A stretch of DNA of 64,000 nucleotides from Dugong dugon (taxonomy: Eukaryota; Chordata; Mammalia; Sirenia; Dugongidae). The stretch is taken from positions 168,465,624-168,529,623 of the forward strand of contig CM057461.1 in the NCBI GenBank assembly GCA_030035585.1. The letters run 5' to 3'. Below are positions 44,776-56,724 of this stretch, in pieces (positions within the stretch are counted from its first letter, which is position 1; the number at the start of each line of letters is the position of its first letter). The notes beneath the pieces were generated by a model. That model worked only from the letters and a program-made list of their open reading frames with translations, was not told the origin of the DNA and ran no database searches. The position numbers and the translations under genes are program-made.

Positions 44776-46714
44776 GGTAGAAGACTTACGGGTGCCAGAA
44801 ACAAATCCACAATCCCCCATTACAAACTCCCCAGACAGCCCCCTTCTCAGAATCCTTTGTAGACAGATTCTCGAGGGGCACATCTAAAGCTTACTGATTT
44901 CTAAATTGTAAACCTGAAGGAAGGACCCTGTCCCCTTGGTCTGGGGTTTGGAGGCCAGGTCAAGGACATTCTTCCTGTGTTAGGTATGTCTGTTGTCTTT
45001 GTCTCAGGCCAGTCAACTTCCTCCAGGAGCTTCCCTCACCCAACCAGCCAGTAACCCAGAGCCTGAGGGCACAGTTCAAAGCACTGCCTTAAGACTGAGC
45101 AAAGGATGGGCTTGGTCCATTCATTTCCCAAGCCTCCTCCCTTCCACTTTCTAGAAAAAAACTCAGTTTAAATCATCCTTAGCATCATATTAAAAAATGT
45201 GGTTGTGTGAGGGCAGAAACGCAGGAAAAGACCAAGACAAAAAGAAAAAACAAAAACCAACCCTACACATACACACTTCAGTCTCTGCGAAGCCGGATAT
45301 TCCTTCTTCTTGCGTCACAGGATATGGCATCTCCGGCATATATTTTTCCTCCTATTTATGCTCTTTTCTTTCTTCCTTTTTAAATAGACACATTTCAAAT
45401 GTCAGTGAATGATAGTGGGGCCAAGCCAAATTGGATTCAGGAGACCAAATAGCTAAAGGGTTTGATCTTTGCAGCTGCTTCTTCAAGGGAGGCTCAGAAG
45501 ACTGAACAGTGAGGGAGGGGAGAGAGCTCCCCAGAAGCTCAAGTGGGCATTTGTTGTGCTAACTCAGGCTCCTTCTCAGCTTAACCTTTATTTACAGTCT
45601 TGAACTGAAATGGTTATGGGCTTGAAAAGAAAATACTCTTTGCCCTCCTTCCCACTCTCCCCTTCGCCTACCCCCAGAAGGAATGGAAAAGAAACAAGGT
45701 AGAGGTTAAGTGAGGGAGACAAAAAAAAGAGTAAAGAGCTCTTATCTGAAATCTGAGTGACTGGCGCTGAGTGGCAGCTCACTGACCAGTCTTCGTTTTT
45801 CACATCTTCCTTCAAAAATCTCAAAAGGGAGACTATTTTAGCCAAATTGTTTCCCAGTCTTTCCATGTCAGCCAAATGGAAATTAGACTCCAAACATTGC
45901 CCTTCCCCCAGAGCAAACAAGGCTGACCAGATATCCTCTCAGAGGGACTGAGTGTCCAGAGACATTCCATATTTTAGCCAAGTAATTCAGACTTACTTGC
46001 CTAATGCCTCACTGAATCTTGTCATCACAGCAGCTGAGTAAAAATTATATCTGCCTGCCAAGTGGAGCAATAAATCCCAGGACTGTATTCTTAGTCATTC
46101 CATATTTCAAAGCTGGGAAGCTTATTTCTACAAGGCTGTTAATAACAAAAGTGACTGTATAAGTAACAGAAAGTTTGTATCTACTGCTAATCTCCTCACA
46201 GATCCATCCTGGAGACGTGAGAGGTCATCTGAGGCACAATGTTTTCACGGGGTTCACAGTTGGTACAGGACTGTGCTCCACCAAAATGTCCACAAAAATG
46301 GGTTTATGTGTCTGTGTCTGAATGTAAACAGGAAGTGCCTCTTTGTCTTCTTGAAGAGGCTGGATGACCCTCCAGTTTTAAAGTGACCATGGAAACCATC
46401 TCCACCTGATGGCAAAGTGAAGTGAAAGATAAAAGAAGGGGAGAGGAGAGGAAACAAGGCTGGAGGGTTTAAAAAGAGAGAAAATGATGTAGTTAAGAAG
46501 ATGTTGGGATCTTGGATAGAGCGGTGAGTAGGCACAGGTGGAAAAGAAGGAGAAACTAGAATTCCTAGAGGACCAGGGCAGAATCCTGGACAAGAAGACA
46601 TTTCTGGCGTGCTTCAGGCCAGCCTCCCCCAGATCATGGAAGGAACTCTCAAGAGGAACTCTTCAGAGCAGAACTCTATTCCAGTGCTATTTGTTGTCCA
46701 TAAAGTCCCTCCTT
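44776..46714. other. Intergenic sequence, no gene or named repeat
   Basis: Nothing recognised as a transposon. ORFs at 45588-45920 (minus, 110 codons) and 46254-46601 (minus, 115 codons) show no domain and no splice context. Confidence 0.35.
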
Positions 46715-46860
46715 TACTCCTCTCCATCCAGTAAACACCTACTCATTCTTCAAGATGCTCATTGGATTTTACTGCCTCTTCAAAATCTTCCCTATTTCCT
46801 TCATATGAAACAGGTTGTCTCCTCCTCTGTGTTGCCAAAGACTTTGGTAAAACTCAAATA
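46715..46860 (+). mobile_element. L2 3' end fragment
   Basis: CCATCCAGTAAACACCTACTC, ATTCTTCAAGATGCTC and TTCAAAATCTTCCC resemble the L2 3' end (CCTTCAAGGCCCAGCTC region), diverged. Confidence 0.5.
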
Positions 46861-46884
46861 GAGTGCGTATCACTCCCTCAGGAG

Positions 46885-47150
46885 GCAGTATACAGCCAAG
46901 GTTGAAAGAACATGCTCTGGAGCTAGTCTGCCGGATTGCAAGCCCGGGCTACCCATTTATGAGGTACTCAATCTTGAGCAAGTTTTGTAACTTCTCCTTG
47001 CATCACTGCCTCATCTGTAAAGTGGGACGAATAATAGTACCTACCTCACAGGGTTGTTGTGAAGGTTGAATAAGTTTATACATATAAAGAACTTAGAATA
47101 ATGCTTTGTACCTGGTAAGCACTCAACAAGTACTAATTATTATTAATGCA
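46885..47150 (+). mobile_element. MIR SINE
   Basis: AGAACATGCTCTGGAGC, CTCATCTGTAAAGTGGGAC, AATAATAGTACCTACCTCAC, GGGTTGTTGTGAAGG and GCACTCAACAAGTACTAATT. This is one of the better preserved MIRs here. Confidence 0.93.
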
Positions 47151-47179
47151 GTGCAGTGAATTACTCAATTTGGTCCTTT

Positions 47180-47757
47180 TAGCCATGCATGGTCTTGTAA
47201 CTCCTACACAATGACTGAGTGAGACTATGCAAATAAGGTGTTTGTGGCCCACCAAGGGTACTGGACAGACTGCTAATAATGCAAATAAGGCATATAGAAC
47301 ACTTGTGGGGTGGGACCATGCAAATAAAGTGTATGGAACCCTAATGAAGGCACTGGTTGCTTTGCCATCCTGCTAGGCTTAAAATGAGCCAATCCCAGAA
47401 GCTGAGGAGGAAATCTCACTAACACGGAGAAGAAGAGCCAGGAGCAGAGCACATCTTTTGGACCCAGGTCGCTGTGCTGAGAACTTCCTAGACCAAGGAA
47501 ACAGAGAGAGTGCTGAGGGGCTGAGGGGCCAAGGGGCAGACGGACCAAGGGCCAGAGAGAGGCCTGCCTTCAGGCATGACTGAGAAGAAGCAATCCCAAT
47601 AGAAGAACTATATTTTGAGTCATTCCTGGTACTGAATTGTATCGTGTCACTTTCCTAATAAACCCCGTAACTGTGAGTATGGTCTCTGAGTTCTGTGTCA
47701 CCATTGCAACAAATTATCGGACCCAACAGAGGGGTAGAGAGTGCCATGGGAGGAACA
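47180..47757 (+). mobile_element. ERVL-like LTR with repeated octamer sites
   Basis: Contains ATGCAAAT at about 47227, 47279 and 47320. A central part, AGCAGAGCACATCTTTTGGA, is shared with the family A LTRs. AATAAACCC lies near 47656, followed by GTCTCTGAGTTCTGTGTCAC. The proposed 3' end GGAGGAACA (47757) is 2 nt before TGGTGTCAAAACTGG, a primer-site-like sequence of ERVL type. The left edge is approximate; no target duplication was found. Confidence 0.65.
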
Positions 47758-47895
47758 ACTGGTGTCAAAACTGGTAAAAAAGTTGGAGAGAGGAGGTATG
47801 TCTGACCTCCACCTCATAGGAATCAGCCTTGGGCTGTTGCTGATTATGATGGTGATTGTCCTCTCCCTCATGAAGTTAGAGAATGTCTGACCCCG
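47758..47895 (+). mobile_element. ERVL-like leader fragment
   Basis: Starts with a TGGTGTCAAAACTGG primer-site-like segment (47760-47774), close to the tRNA-Leu-type site of ERVL elements. An untranslated leader-like stretch follows. No gag or pol sequence is recognised, and the element stops within about 130 bp. Confidence 0.5.
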
Positions 47896-48694
47896 CTAAC
47901 ACATCATTTTTAAAATTAATGTGTGGTTTATTACTTACCCATCATACAATAGTGCACTCCTCAGCGCTGGAGGCTGAGTCTTCTGTATTTAGTGTCACTA
48001 GTAGCAGGCACAGTAATTGACACGTAGTGGAGCTGAACACATGCATGGCGAATGAAGGAATGTTGTGATTTGTTGGTACCTCGGTTCTTACTGCTTATAG
48101 GAAAATAGTTACTTTATGTTTAAAACAAAATAGTGCAGTAGTTACTATTACACTAATGGCTTACCAGCAGGATGGATGCGGGGAATATGGAGCCAGAGTC
48201 ACCAGGGTAAAGTCTGAGGCAGGGGAGTTGTAAAGATCAAGGTCCCACAGAGATTGATCTAATCTGCAATGTCTGGCTCGCCTGGGATTCCCTCAAACAA
48301 AGGAAGAACCAAGATTATGTTCCGGCAGTAGTTTTTAGAGTACATTTCTTACAATACTAATTCCAAGAAAAAGTTTCTATGACCAATTTCATCTTTCCCA
48401 TACATTACCAAATTGCCCTCCAAAAATAGGGGAAGGCTTTGTGGTGTAGGTCAGGAGTGGCGAGGGATACGGCAGATGTGTTGTGTGGGTGGAGGGGTGG
48501 GGTATGGAAGGCTGCTGAAGGGAAGGCCATATTACTTGAGAATTTCCATAACTCTACAGCTTCACTAGCACTTGGGATTTCCATAATTAAAAAAAAAAAA
48601 AAGCAAGAATAAAATACTATGTTCCCCTCCTATCCTCATCTGTCCCAAGGGATTCACAAGGCGGAAGGCTCTGAATGGCCTGATGTGAAAGAGA

Positions 48695-48830
48695 AAGAAA
48701 GAATTAAAAAAAAAAAAAAAAAAAGGAAAGAAAGGGAGGTAGGGAAGGAAGGAAAGGGAAGGGAAGAAAGAGATGAAAAAAGTAAAGAGAGAAAGTAAAA
48801 AAGAGGCAAAAGAAGAAAAAAATCTGTTTA
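48695..48830. repeat. Polypurine tract (A/G-rich)
   Basis: After an A run (48705-48724), GGAAAGAAAGGGAGG and GAAGGAAGGAAAGGG units continue for about 110 bases with almost no pyrimidine. The pyrimidine strand gives a meaningless ORF. Confidence 0.9.
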
Positions 48831-48959
48831 ATTTTGCATAACCTCATGTTTTCTAACTTTATTTGATCACAAATCTTTTTCCCTCTCATAAAAAACTATT
48901 ACCATCCTGCTGAATTATTTGGGGTTCCAAGGAACACACTTTGGGAAATGTTGTATCAC

Positions 48960-49270
48960 ACCAACATTCTTTCTTTTTCACATTTGTCGTCAGAAGTGTA
49001 TCAGAACATATTGACTTTATTTTGAGAAGTGTGTGCACACTTATGTGTGCAACAGTATGTCGACTTTAGGTCACTTTATTCATATTCTCACACTGGTGTG
49101 TTAAATTTTTCCCATGGCAAATTTAAATACCAAATACCGACCAGTTCACATTAAAATGTGAAACACGTAATTTGCGTTAAGGTGTAAAATACCTTGATTA
49201 ATGTTATTGCATGCCCCATTTATTTTGTGCATAGGCTATTTTCAAGGTTGAATGTTTAATTAAGGCCTCC
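48960..49270. other. AT-rich candidate conserved non-coding segment
   Basis: No transposon recognised. Contains ACATTAAAATGTGAAAC (inverted), a GTGTGCACACTTATGTGTGC palindrome-like run at about 49030 and TTTAATTAAGG. Conservation cannot be judged from one sequence. Confidence 0.25.
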
Positions 49271-49286
49271 TGTACTCACCAGAAGG

Positions 49287-49480
49287 AGCCGTCGTGGCGC
49301 AGTGGTTAAAGCAAGCAACTGCTAAACAAAAGGTCAGTGGTTCGCAACCCCCAGCCACTCCTCAGGAGAAAGATGTGGCAGTCTGCTTCCATAGAAATTT
49401 ACAGCCTTGAAAACCCTATAGGGTCACTATGAGTCAGAATCAGCTCAATGGCAGGGGGTTTGGTTTTTGGTTTTGGTATT
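49287..49480 (+). mobile_element. AfroSINE
   Basis: GGAGCCGTCGTGGCGCAGTG, AACTGCTAAACAAAAGG, GAGAAAGATGTGGCAGTCTG, AGGGTCACTATGAGTCAG and a GGTTTGGTTTTTGG tail. The head is near consensus. Confidence 0.97.
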
Positions 49481-49514
49481 GATCATAGGTGTTTCCACTG
49501 AAAGTGCTTGCTCA

Positions 49515-49655
49515 GCCTGGGGCAGCCGACCTTGGTTCCGGCCTAGCTTCTGCCACTCCCAAGCTGTGTGATCTTGGACAAGCCCGTTAGCCTCTCTGGG
49601 CCTCTGCTCTTTCAGTGAGTGGTAAGATGAGATCAATGAACCAGATAATCTCTAA
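49515..49655 (+). mobile_element. MIR SINE fragment
   Basis: CTTCTGCCACTCCCAAGCTG, GTGATCTTGGACAAGCCCG and TTAGCCTCTCTGGGCCTC in order; the 3' part is diverged. Confidence 0.8.
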
Positions 49656-50387
49656 GTCTTATTCAGCATCAACATTTATATTTTCAAACCCTGGCCATAG
49701 CAAACTTCACTAACCATTACTGCCTCTCTATGATCTAAATATTAGACTTGGGAAAGAAGAAAGACTTGAGCAGATTTACCGTGATTTACTGAAAGCCTCT
49801 AATCAAAACCAAAACCATTTTACTTAAACAATTAGAAAACAATTAGCTGGGGGAATAAAAACAATTTTAATTTGCTAAATGGGCTTCCTTCCTCCTAATA
49901 CATATGGACAAGACCCATACTAACGCTTCTGACCACCCGGAAACCACACAGGCCACCCTGCGTCTGCGTGTGCATAGACGCACGGCCAGCCCGATTTTCT
50001 GTTAGGAAAGTGAAAGACATTGGCACTAACCTCAGCGTTTTTGCAGTGATTCATGTTTAAACATGTGTCCGATGTTTGTTATGCTTATTACTCCCCAATC
50101 ATTGATCTATCCTGATGCCTAAACACAGGTAAGCCTTGCAGGAGCACCAATGCCTGGCACACCTTCTTAATCATACCTCTCACACCATCATGCATGCATG
50201 TGCTCCTCCTTGAAGATAATCTGAGCACATGTGAGATATTCAGTAAGAGACTTTCAATTAGTGAAATGTGAGAGCATCTGGCCCCAAATTCCAGTAGATT
50301 CTAGCTAGAAATTTTTTTTATTTTACATGACACTCAAAGGAAACAGTAAGTAACCCTTCCATTTTCACCATTACTCGACAGCAGCAT
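49656..50387. other. Intergenic sequence, nothing assigned
   Basis: No transposon or gene recognised. It includes AT-rich runs (AACAATTAGAAAACAATTAG near 49828) and a CpG-containing patch near 49935-50000. Confidence 0.35.
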
Positions 50388-50470
50388 AAAAAACCCATTG
50401 CCGTTGAGTCTATTCCAACTCAGAGCGACCCTATAGCATAGAGTAGAACCGCCCCATAGGGTTTCTATAG
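50388..50470 (-). mobile_element. AfroSINE 3' fragment
   Basis: AAACCCATTGCCGTTGAGTC, CAACTCAGAGCGACC and GAACCGCCCCATAGGG give the last 80 bp of a reversed AfroSINE, cut at the body. Confidence 0.93.
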
Positions 50471-50500
50471 CAGCATATGGAGCACATGTCGCATACTGCT

Positions 50501-51184
50501 TGTCTTAGTTTCCGGTTGTTGTCAGTTGCCTTTGAGTCGATTCTGACTCATGGTGACCCCATGTGTGTCAGAATAGAACTGTGCTCCATGGGGTTTTCTA
50601 GGCTGTGACCTTTTGGAAGCAAATCGCCAGGCCTGTCCCTGAGGTACCTCCGGGTGGGTTCAAACCGTCAACCTTTCAACTAGTAGTCCAGCACTTAACC
50701 ATTTGCACCACCCAGGGGCTTCCTCTGTTCCCTAGTGCTGCCATAACAAAAATACTGCAAGTAGGTGGCTTTAAAGAATAGAAATGTATTTTCTTCCAGT
50801 TCTAGAGTCTAGAAGTCTGAATTCAGGGTATCGGTAAGATTAGGCTCTCCTTTTCCTTTTTGAGCTCTAGGAGAAAATCCTGTTTTTCTCAGCTTCTGTA
50901 ACCCCAAGTGTTTTTTCACATTCCTTGGCTTACAGATGGATCTTCACATGGTGTCTCTTCCCTGTGTGTGTGTGTGTGTGTCTCTGTCTGCCCGTCTCTG
51001 TGTCTGTTTTCCCTTTTTATAAGACACCACTCAGAAGGGATTAGATTTGAGACCCACAGCACTCTCACATGACCTCATTAACATAACAAAAGAAAAGCCC
51101 TATTGCCAAACAGAGTCATATTAACAGGTACAGGAGTTAGGATTTCAACATATCTTTTGGGGAGACACAATTCAACCCATAACA
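50501..51184 (-). mobile_element. MLT1-like LTR interrupted by an AfroSINE
   Basis: Starts TGTCTTAGTTTCC and resumes after the SINE with CCTAGTGCTGCCATAAC. It then has TTCCTTGGCTTACAGATGG, CTTCACATGGTG, GGGATTAGATTTGAGACC and ends TTCAACCCATAACA. The flanks CTGCT (50496-50500) and CTTCT (51185-51189) are a possible 5-bp duplication with one mismatch. It contains a (TG)n at about 50964-50982. The sense strand is minus. Confidence 0.85.
50514..50728 (-). mobile_element. AfroSINE nested in MLT1-like LTR, RTE-type tail
   Basis: GGTTGTTGTCAGTTGCC (reverse RTE end), GACTCATGGTGACCCC, TCTAGGCTGTGACC, GGTGGGTTCAAACC and TTGCACCACCCAGGGG. Removing it joins TTAGTTTCC to CTAGTGCTGCC, the normal LTR sequence. 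Confidence 0.93.
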
Positions 51185-51401
51185 CTTCTCTTATTTAATA
51201 GAATTTTTTTTCTTCAATTTGTAACACAAAAGGGAAGATTTGAGAAATCTTCCATTTAGCAGGGAGAGCCCTCACCTCTGGGTAAGGCAGGCCTGTCTGA
51301 AGAGGGAGGGGCTTGGCTGAGCACACCAGGTCCTTCTTCCCAACTCACCGTGTGAGGGGAAGGAGAGAGGCCAAGAGTGTTACAACTTTTCTCCACAAGT
51401 T

Positions 51402-51710
51402 GTTGTTAGTTGCTGTCAAGTCAGCTATGACTTATGGTGACCTTATGTATAGCAGAAGGAAATGTTGCCCAGTCCTGTGCCATTTTTATCGTCTTTGGAT
51501 GTTTGAGTCCATTGCTGCAGCTATTGTGTCAATCCACCTCATTGAGGGTTTCCCTCTTTTTCGCTGACCCTCTACTTTACCAAACATGAGGTCCTTTTCT
51601 AGCGATTGGTCTTTCCTGGTGATGTGTCCAAAGTAAGCAAGTCAAAGTCTTGCCATTCTTTTTTCTAAGGAACATTCTGTTTGTATTTCTTCTAAGACAC
51701 ATTTTTCCAC
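51402..51710 (-). mobile_element. RTE-clade LINE 3' fragment, minus strand
   Basis: GTTGTTGTTAGTTGCTGTC, ACTTATGGTGACC, CATTGAGGGTTTCCC, TCTTTCCTGGTGATGTGTCC and CCAAAGTAAGCAAG match the copy at 35466-35885 in the same orientation but end earlier. Confidence 0.93.
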
Positions 51711-51749
51711 ATAAAAACAAGAAATTGAGGAAAGAAGATTCCCTCACTC

Positions 51750-54700
51750 AAAAGTTCATCTGACGTCACAAACTCAAATGCTTGGAGGTGACTGTGTAGC
51801 TATATAAAGTGCACGGAAGGGTAAGATGATCCAGAGCAGCTTTGAGCAGACTCAGCATCCTGGAGAATGATGAGGAGGCAGAGGTGGTGCTTAGGATGCA
51901 AGAGCACTCATGCCCTTCCAAAGGCCGCAGGCCATACTTGTGTTCAGACAATTGTTGTTGAGTAGAAACACAGAACCTGATGCTAGCAGAGTTTCTGTGA
52001 AATCTCCTGATAGTTAAATGATGACACAGAATTCAACTTTAACACCCCTGTGAGCCTCACATAGCCCATTTGCTGGTTACCAGTTTATGGCCTACGTTAC
52101 AGTAACCAAGCTATGGCCTTGGAAGGGATGGATTTCAGGGATAATGGAAAAAAATCCCTGAGGCTTTTGCTCCCTCAGGTCAGGGGCGGAGGAAAGAGAG
52201 GGAGATTTCCTCAACAATAAACAAGTAGGATTCCAAGGCTCTGGAGCCAAAAACAAGATCTTACAGGGACCAGAAGGCCAGGGGGATCTGAGAGATTGCT
52301 TTGTGACCAAACATGGGAGGATTATAGCCCTTGATCCACAAATACAGGAGGATAAAAGGTTTCCCATCTAGGCAAGCAAGAGATCTTGCCAGAATGTGCC
52401 TTATTCCCCAGGCTCACACCCCCTACTGTCCTTAGTCTATTCAGATACATAAGGGAGGCAAACCCAGAAGCTAAGTGAGTCACCCAGTCTGTAAAGACTG
52501 TCCTCCATCCTTCCTTCCCTTTGGCTCCCCTCCCCTCACTAATTGTTTCCAGAGCTAGTGCTGGGGGCAGACACCATCCAAAGGCCTGCTCTGTTCTTCC
52601 CCCACCCCACCGCCACTTGAACAGGCCTCACAGGCCCTGTGTTGCTAATGCCCATTCATCTGGAACTAGCTGTTTGCAGCCCCAACTAAAAAGGCCTTTC
52701 ATCCATTCATTATCCCTCCACCAAAAACTTAAGTGGGAAGAGACTTCAAAGTGAGTTGGATTTCAAGTCTATGGCTGATCTCCCACAATCGGAGGCAGGA
52801 AGGAAAAGGAGCCCCACAGGCCATCCTCAAGTTCTGCCTCTGCCACTAAGTTGTTGTCTGCTCATAGGAACACCCGGGCTGCTGTGCCCCTTTCCTTTTG
52901 GGATCCTTTCATAATTGTACCTATTAGAGAAACAAAAGCTTCAAAGAAGGGCTCTCCTGCAGGTCTGAACCGCCCCCTTGCTCTGTTGAGAATCCCCTTT
53001 TAGCAGCACAAAGTGAAATGCTCTGTCTTGGAGCTCCCAGTGGGCTGGGTCTTAAGACTAAGAGGCCCCTGGCACAGCTCTGGATTTTTCCATCTTATTC
53101 TCCTCCTATGATTTCGTTCCTGATTAGAACCACATTTCTAAGAGCAGCTCTAAAACGAGGCTCTGAACAGCAAATGGCAAAGGGGCCATTTCCCATCCTG
53201 ATCTTAAGGGTCATGCTAAAGCCACTTCATTCTTTTGTGTTTTTTTCCACCTGTTTTTTTCATTGAGGTTAGGATGAACTTTCATAGTTCATGCATCTTT
53301 GGACATTTGCGCTATGGTCCCCAAGTCCCATCAGAACCAAAGTTTGAATACAAACCAGGGTTTCCCCAAGTTGAATGAGCAATATCCCAAGACAGAAACA
53401 CATTCTTAGCGTGCCATCTGCCTATACCAATCATTAAAGAAAAGTCTTACCAAGCTTCAAGCATGCACATACAAGCTGTCCTTTACATGACTCTGGAAGG
53501 CCTACTGGAATCTTAAGCAACTGATTTCTGACCTCTTAGAAACCATACTTCGTAGCGTCGGTGATCAAACACTTAAGGGTGACCAGTCACTAAGAGAAAT
53601 TTGTCACCTGCCTCATGAGCCAACAAGAGGCCTGGACACTTGTTTGGTGTACACTTTCTTTTTTCTGCCCTAAATCTAGCGCTTAGAAAAACCCACCGAA
53701 CCCGCTTGAACTGACATATAAGCAATAAATCCACTTTGTTTTGGTTGCTATTTTCTTCTAACATAAGCAAAACACCCCACAAGAACTAAGGGGATTCAGC
53801 ACTATTGCTCTCTGCCCATGGCTTCCAGCATAGGTGCTTCTCCATCAAAATCAGCAATTCTGTTCTCAGGAACCCAGTCAGGCTCAAGGTAAAGGTAGGA
53901 CCCTGGTATACCATCTGCTCCCACTGCCTCTTATCTCATGCCAACATGGATGATCTGACATGAGGCAATTCTCGAAGCAAGAGTATAAACTCAGCACTTA
54001 GCTCAAAGTCTTAGATTGACAACATGTATGCAGACCCTTTGAGAACTAGATCTTCTTTCTTCTACAACTGTCTTAAAAGACAAATAGGTTCACTTGAGGA
54101 ATTGCTTAGTGAGACCCAAGGGCTTTTCTGAATGGTTAGAACTTTACACTAGCTTAGAGTGATAAAGACTGAAAGCCAGTCTGGTCTGCCTCATGCTTTC
54201 ATGAGCTGCTGGCCTCTGCTTCTCAGTGTAAACCACCACTTGATATGTTTGGAGCTTAGATTTGTGAGTGGATGGGGCTAGAGTCCATGCTTCTTAAATA
54301 GGTGTGGAGATTGGGTGTTCAGTTCAGAGATGGTTCTGGGGGATACTCCAAATCACCAGATACACATTGCACAGTGATCTGGTAATTTTATTCAAAGATT
54401 TAATTTTTGAAAAATAGTTCATCAACAAAGATATCACAGATTTTGAATGCAAAAAAACTTCATGAATTTTTAAGATACAATTTGACACTTGAAAGAAATT
54501 TTCTTGCTTGAGGCAGGCAATTCAGGTAAGCCCTGGACACGCAGGTCAGCTCAGCCACTTTGCTTTGCTCCCAGGGTTAGAAGTTTGGAAAAGCTTGGTC
54601 AGGATGATCATTAAGGTCTGTTCCTACTCTTAAATTCTAGAAATGTATCCGCTTTCCTTTCCTGGGGCCCTTGTTCTTTCCAGGGATGAGACAAAGATTC

Positions 54701-54925
54701 TCCATTAGGTGAAAACTGCCCACCCGTTATTTATACTGCACTGTCTAAACAAAGAAACAACAACAAAAAACCTGCCTGGTGGGACAGTGTGATAATTGTG
54801 GATTTAAGAACACATAAAGCCCTAGATGGGAACGCCCAAGAACAGCCTAGAACCACAGGTTCTGCCACCAAAAGTCATCTGATACCACCTCATGAGGGTC
54901 CACTGTGTTTAGCTGGTTGAACTTG
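51750..54925. other. Repeat-poor intergenic sequence
   Basis: About 3.2 kb with no transposon or exon I can name, the longest such stretch after the PARD3B 3'UTR. ORFs (up to 91 codons) look accidental. Confidence 0.4.
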
Positions 54926-54929
54926 GGTC

Positions 54930-55060
54930 CGCAGCTGTAAATGGGAGTAACGATAATTGAATGCATCTCATGAAGTTATTAGAAGGATTGGATGAATATT
55001 TATGAAGTGCTAAGAACAGTGCCAGGCACACATCAAATTCTATAAAAGTGTTTTGATAGG
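54930..55060 (+). mobile_element. MIR 3' fragment
   Basis: GCTGTAAATGGGAGTAACG, GAAGTTATTAGAAGGATT and AAGAACAGTGCCAGGCACAC. Confidence 0.72.
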
Positions 55061-55342
55061 TAAATAAAATATATTCTGGACTTAACTCCTGTCTCAAGAT
55101 ATTTTTTTAAATTCTTATTTCCAGCAAAAAGCTTTCCCTTACTTACTACCCCTGCCAGAATTCCCTTAGCAATTGTTATATGGTAAGTGGTAGGGCAGGG
55201 TTCTCATTCCCCCTTACCATTGATTTTTTTCTCTCCTCCTTACCTGTGGTAGGGCAAATAATTTACATGCCAGCGCGTGCTAGTTATTCTAAGCAGGGCC
55301 ATCCAGATTAGCAGAGAAAGATGTGCTTGATTTATAGATGCT

Positions 55343-55843
55343 TGTGATAGCCTGAATAATGGCCCTCCCAAAGATATCTACATCCTAATCCCCAAAACCT
55401 GTGAATATGTTACCTTACATGGCAAAAGGAATTTTGAGATGTGATTAAGTTAAGGATTTTGCAATGGGGTAGATGATTCTCGGTAATGTGAGTGGGCCCA
55501 GTGTAATCACAAGGATTCTTATAGGAAGGAGGGAGGAGGGTCAGAGTGAGGAGAGAAGATATGACACTGAAGCAGAGGTCAGGGAGAAGAGAAAATGCTA
55601 CACTTCTGGATTTGAAGATGGAGGAAGAGGCCATGAGCCAAAGAATGTAGGAGACCATTAGATGCTGGAAAAGACAAGAAAATGAATCCTCCCCTAAAGC
55701 CTCCAGAAGGAATTAAGCCCTGCAACCTTAATTTTGGACTTTCGACCTCCAGAACTGTAAGACAATAAATTTGTTTTGTTTCGTTTTTTTAAAGCCACTA
55801 AGTTTGTGATAATGGGTTACAGCAGCAATAGGAAACTAATACA
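55343..55843 (+). mobile_element. MLT1-like MaLR LTR
   Basis: TGTGATAGCCTGAATAATGG, CCTAATCCCCAAAACCTGTG, AATATGTTACCTTACATGGC, GACCTCCAGAACTGTAAGAC, AATAAATTTG, and the end AGGAAACTAATACA. The order and length fit MLT1. No convincing target duplication is seen. Confidence 0.88.
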
Positions 55844-56194
55844 ATATGAGTAACTTTCTCCAGATGGAACCTGCAAAGTTCACAGGCCTTGAACTTGCAG
55901 CGAGATGCCCAGGGAGAACCATGACCCAAGTGGAGAAAGGACACAAGGGAAGTCTATTTTAAAAGAAATATTTGGCATTATCCTCTGGACTCTGTTTCAT
56001 GATCAACTAAGAATGACATCATTTGCTTTCTGGTCACAGTTTGTACTTGCACGTGTTTCAGACATAGTATGAAGTTCATTCCTTCCTTAAAACATATTTG
56101 AAAAATTACCATTTTTGCTTTATGCCATTTCATCCATTGTTTTTACTGACCATTTCCTAAATCTTTAATTTGCATTTCCACATATTTATATAAT

Positions 56195-56415
56195 AATACT
56201 GACAACTAACATTTATGGAGAGAACTGTCCGAAGTGTTGACATGTATTTACTCACTTAGACCTCACAATAACACTTTGAAATAGATACATCATTATGCCC
56301 ATTTTACAGATGAGGAAACTGAGGCACCGAGAGGTAAATATAATAACTTGCCCCAAATCACACAGCTAGGAAGAAGAGCCAGCCTTCAAACCCAGACAGT
56401 GGGGCTCTGGAGTCC
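56195..56415 (-). mobile_element. MIR SINE
   Basis: Reversed MIR words in order: AACTAACATTTATGGAG, CCCATTTTACAGATGAGGAA, ACTGAGGCACCGAGAGG, AATCACACAGCTAGGAAG and TCAAACCCAGACAG. Confidence 0.93.
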
Positions 56416-56519
56416 ATGAACTTTATGCTATCTTGTCCCTCGAGACAATTAATGTCTTAAGGTCAAAGACCCAGTGTTATTCTTGTTTTTACCTCCCCTG
56501 CTCCTGCCCAGCCATGCCT

Positions 56520-56700
56520 AGAATATTTATTGAGCCCTTGTTACTGCTAGACCCTGTGGTGGACACTTCCTCCTACATCATCTCATGTAGCCTTTGCTAT
56601 AATCCCAAGTACCTTGTCCAAGGTCATCCAGATACTAACTGGAGAAACCCTAACCCATGTTCTTTCCAATCCACCATGCTGAATTTTACTAATCATGCTC
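56520..56700 (-). mobile_element. MIR SINE (diverged)
   Basis: GAATATTTATTGAGCCCTTG, ATCATCTCATGTAGCC and CCTTGTCCAAGGTCATCCAG in the reversed MIR order. Confidence 0.6.
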
Positions 56701-56724
56701 CTTTAAGAGCACCAGAATTGGGGC

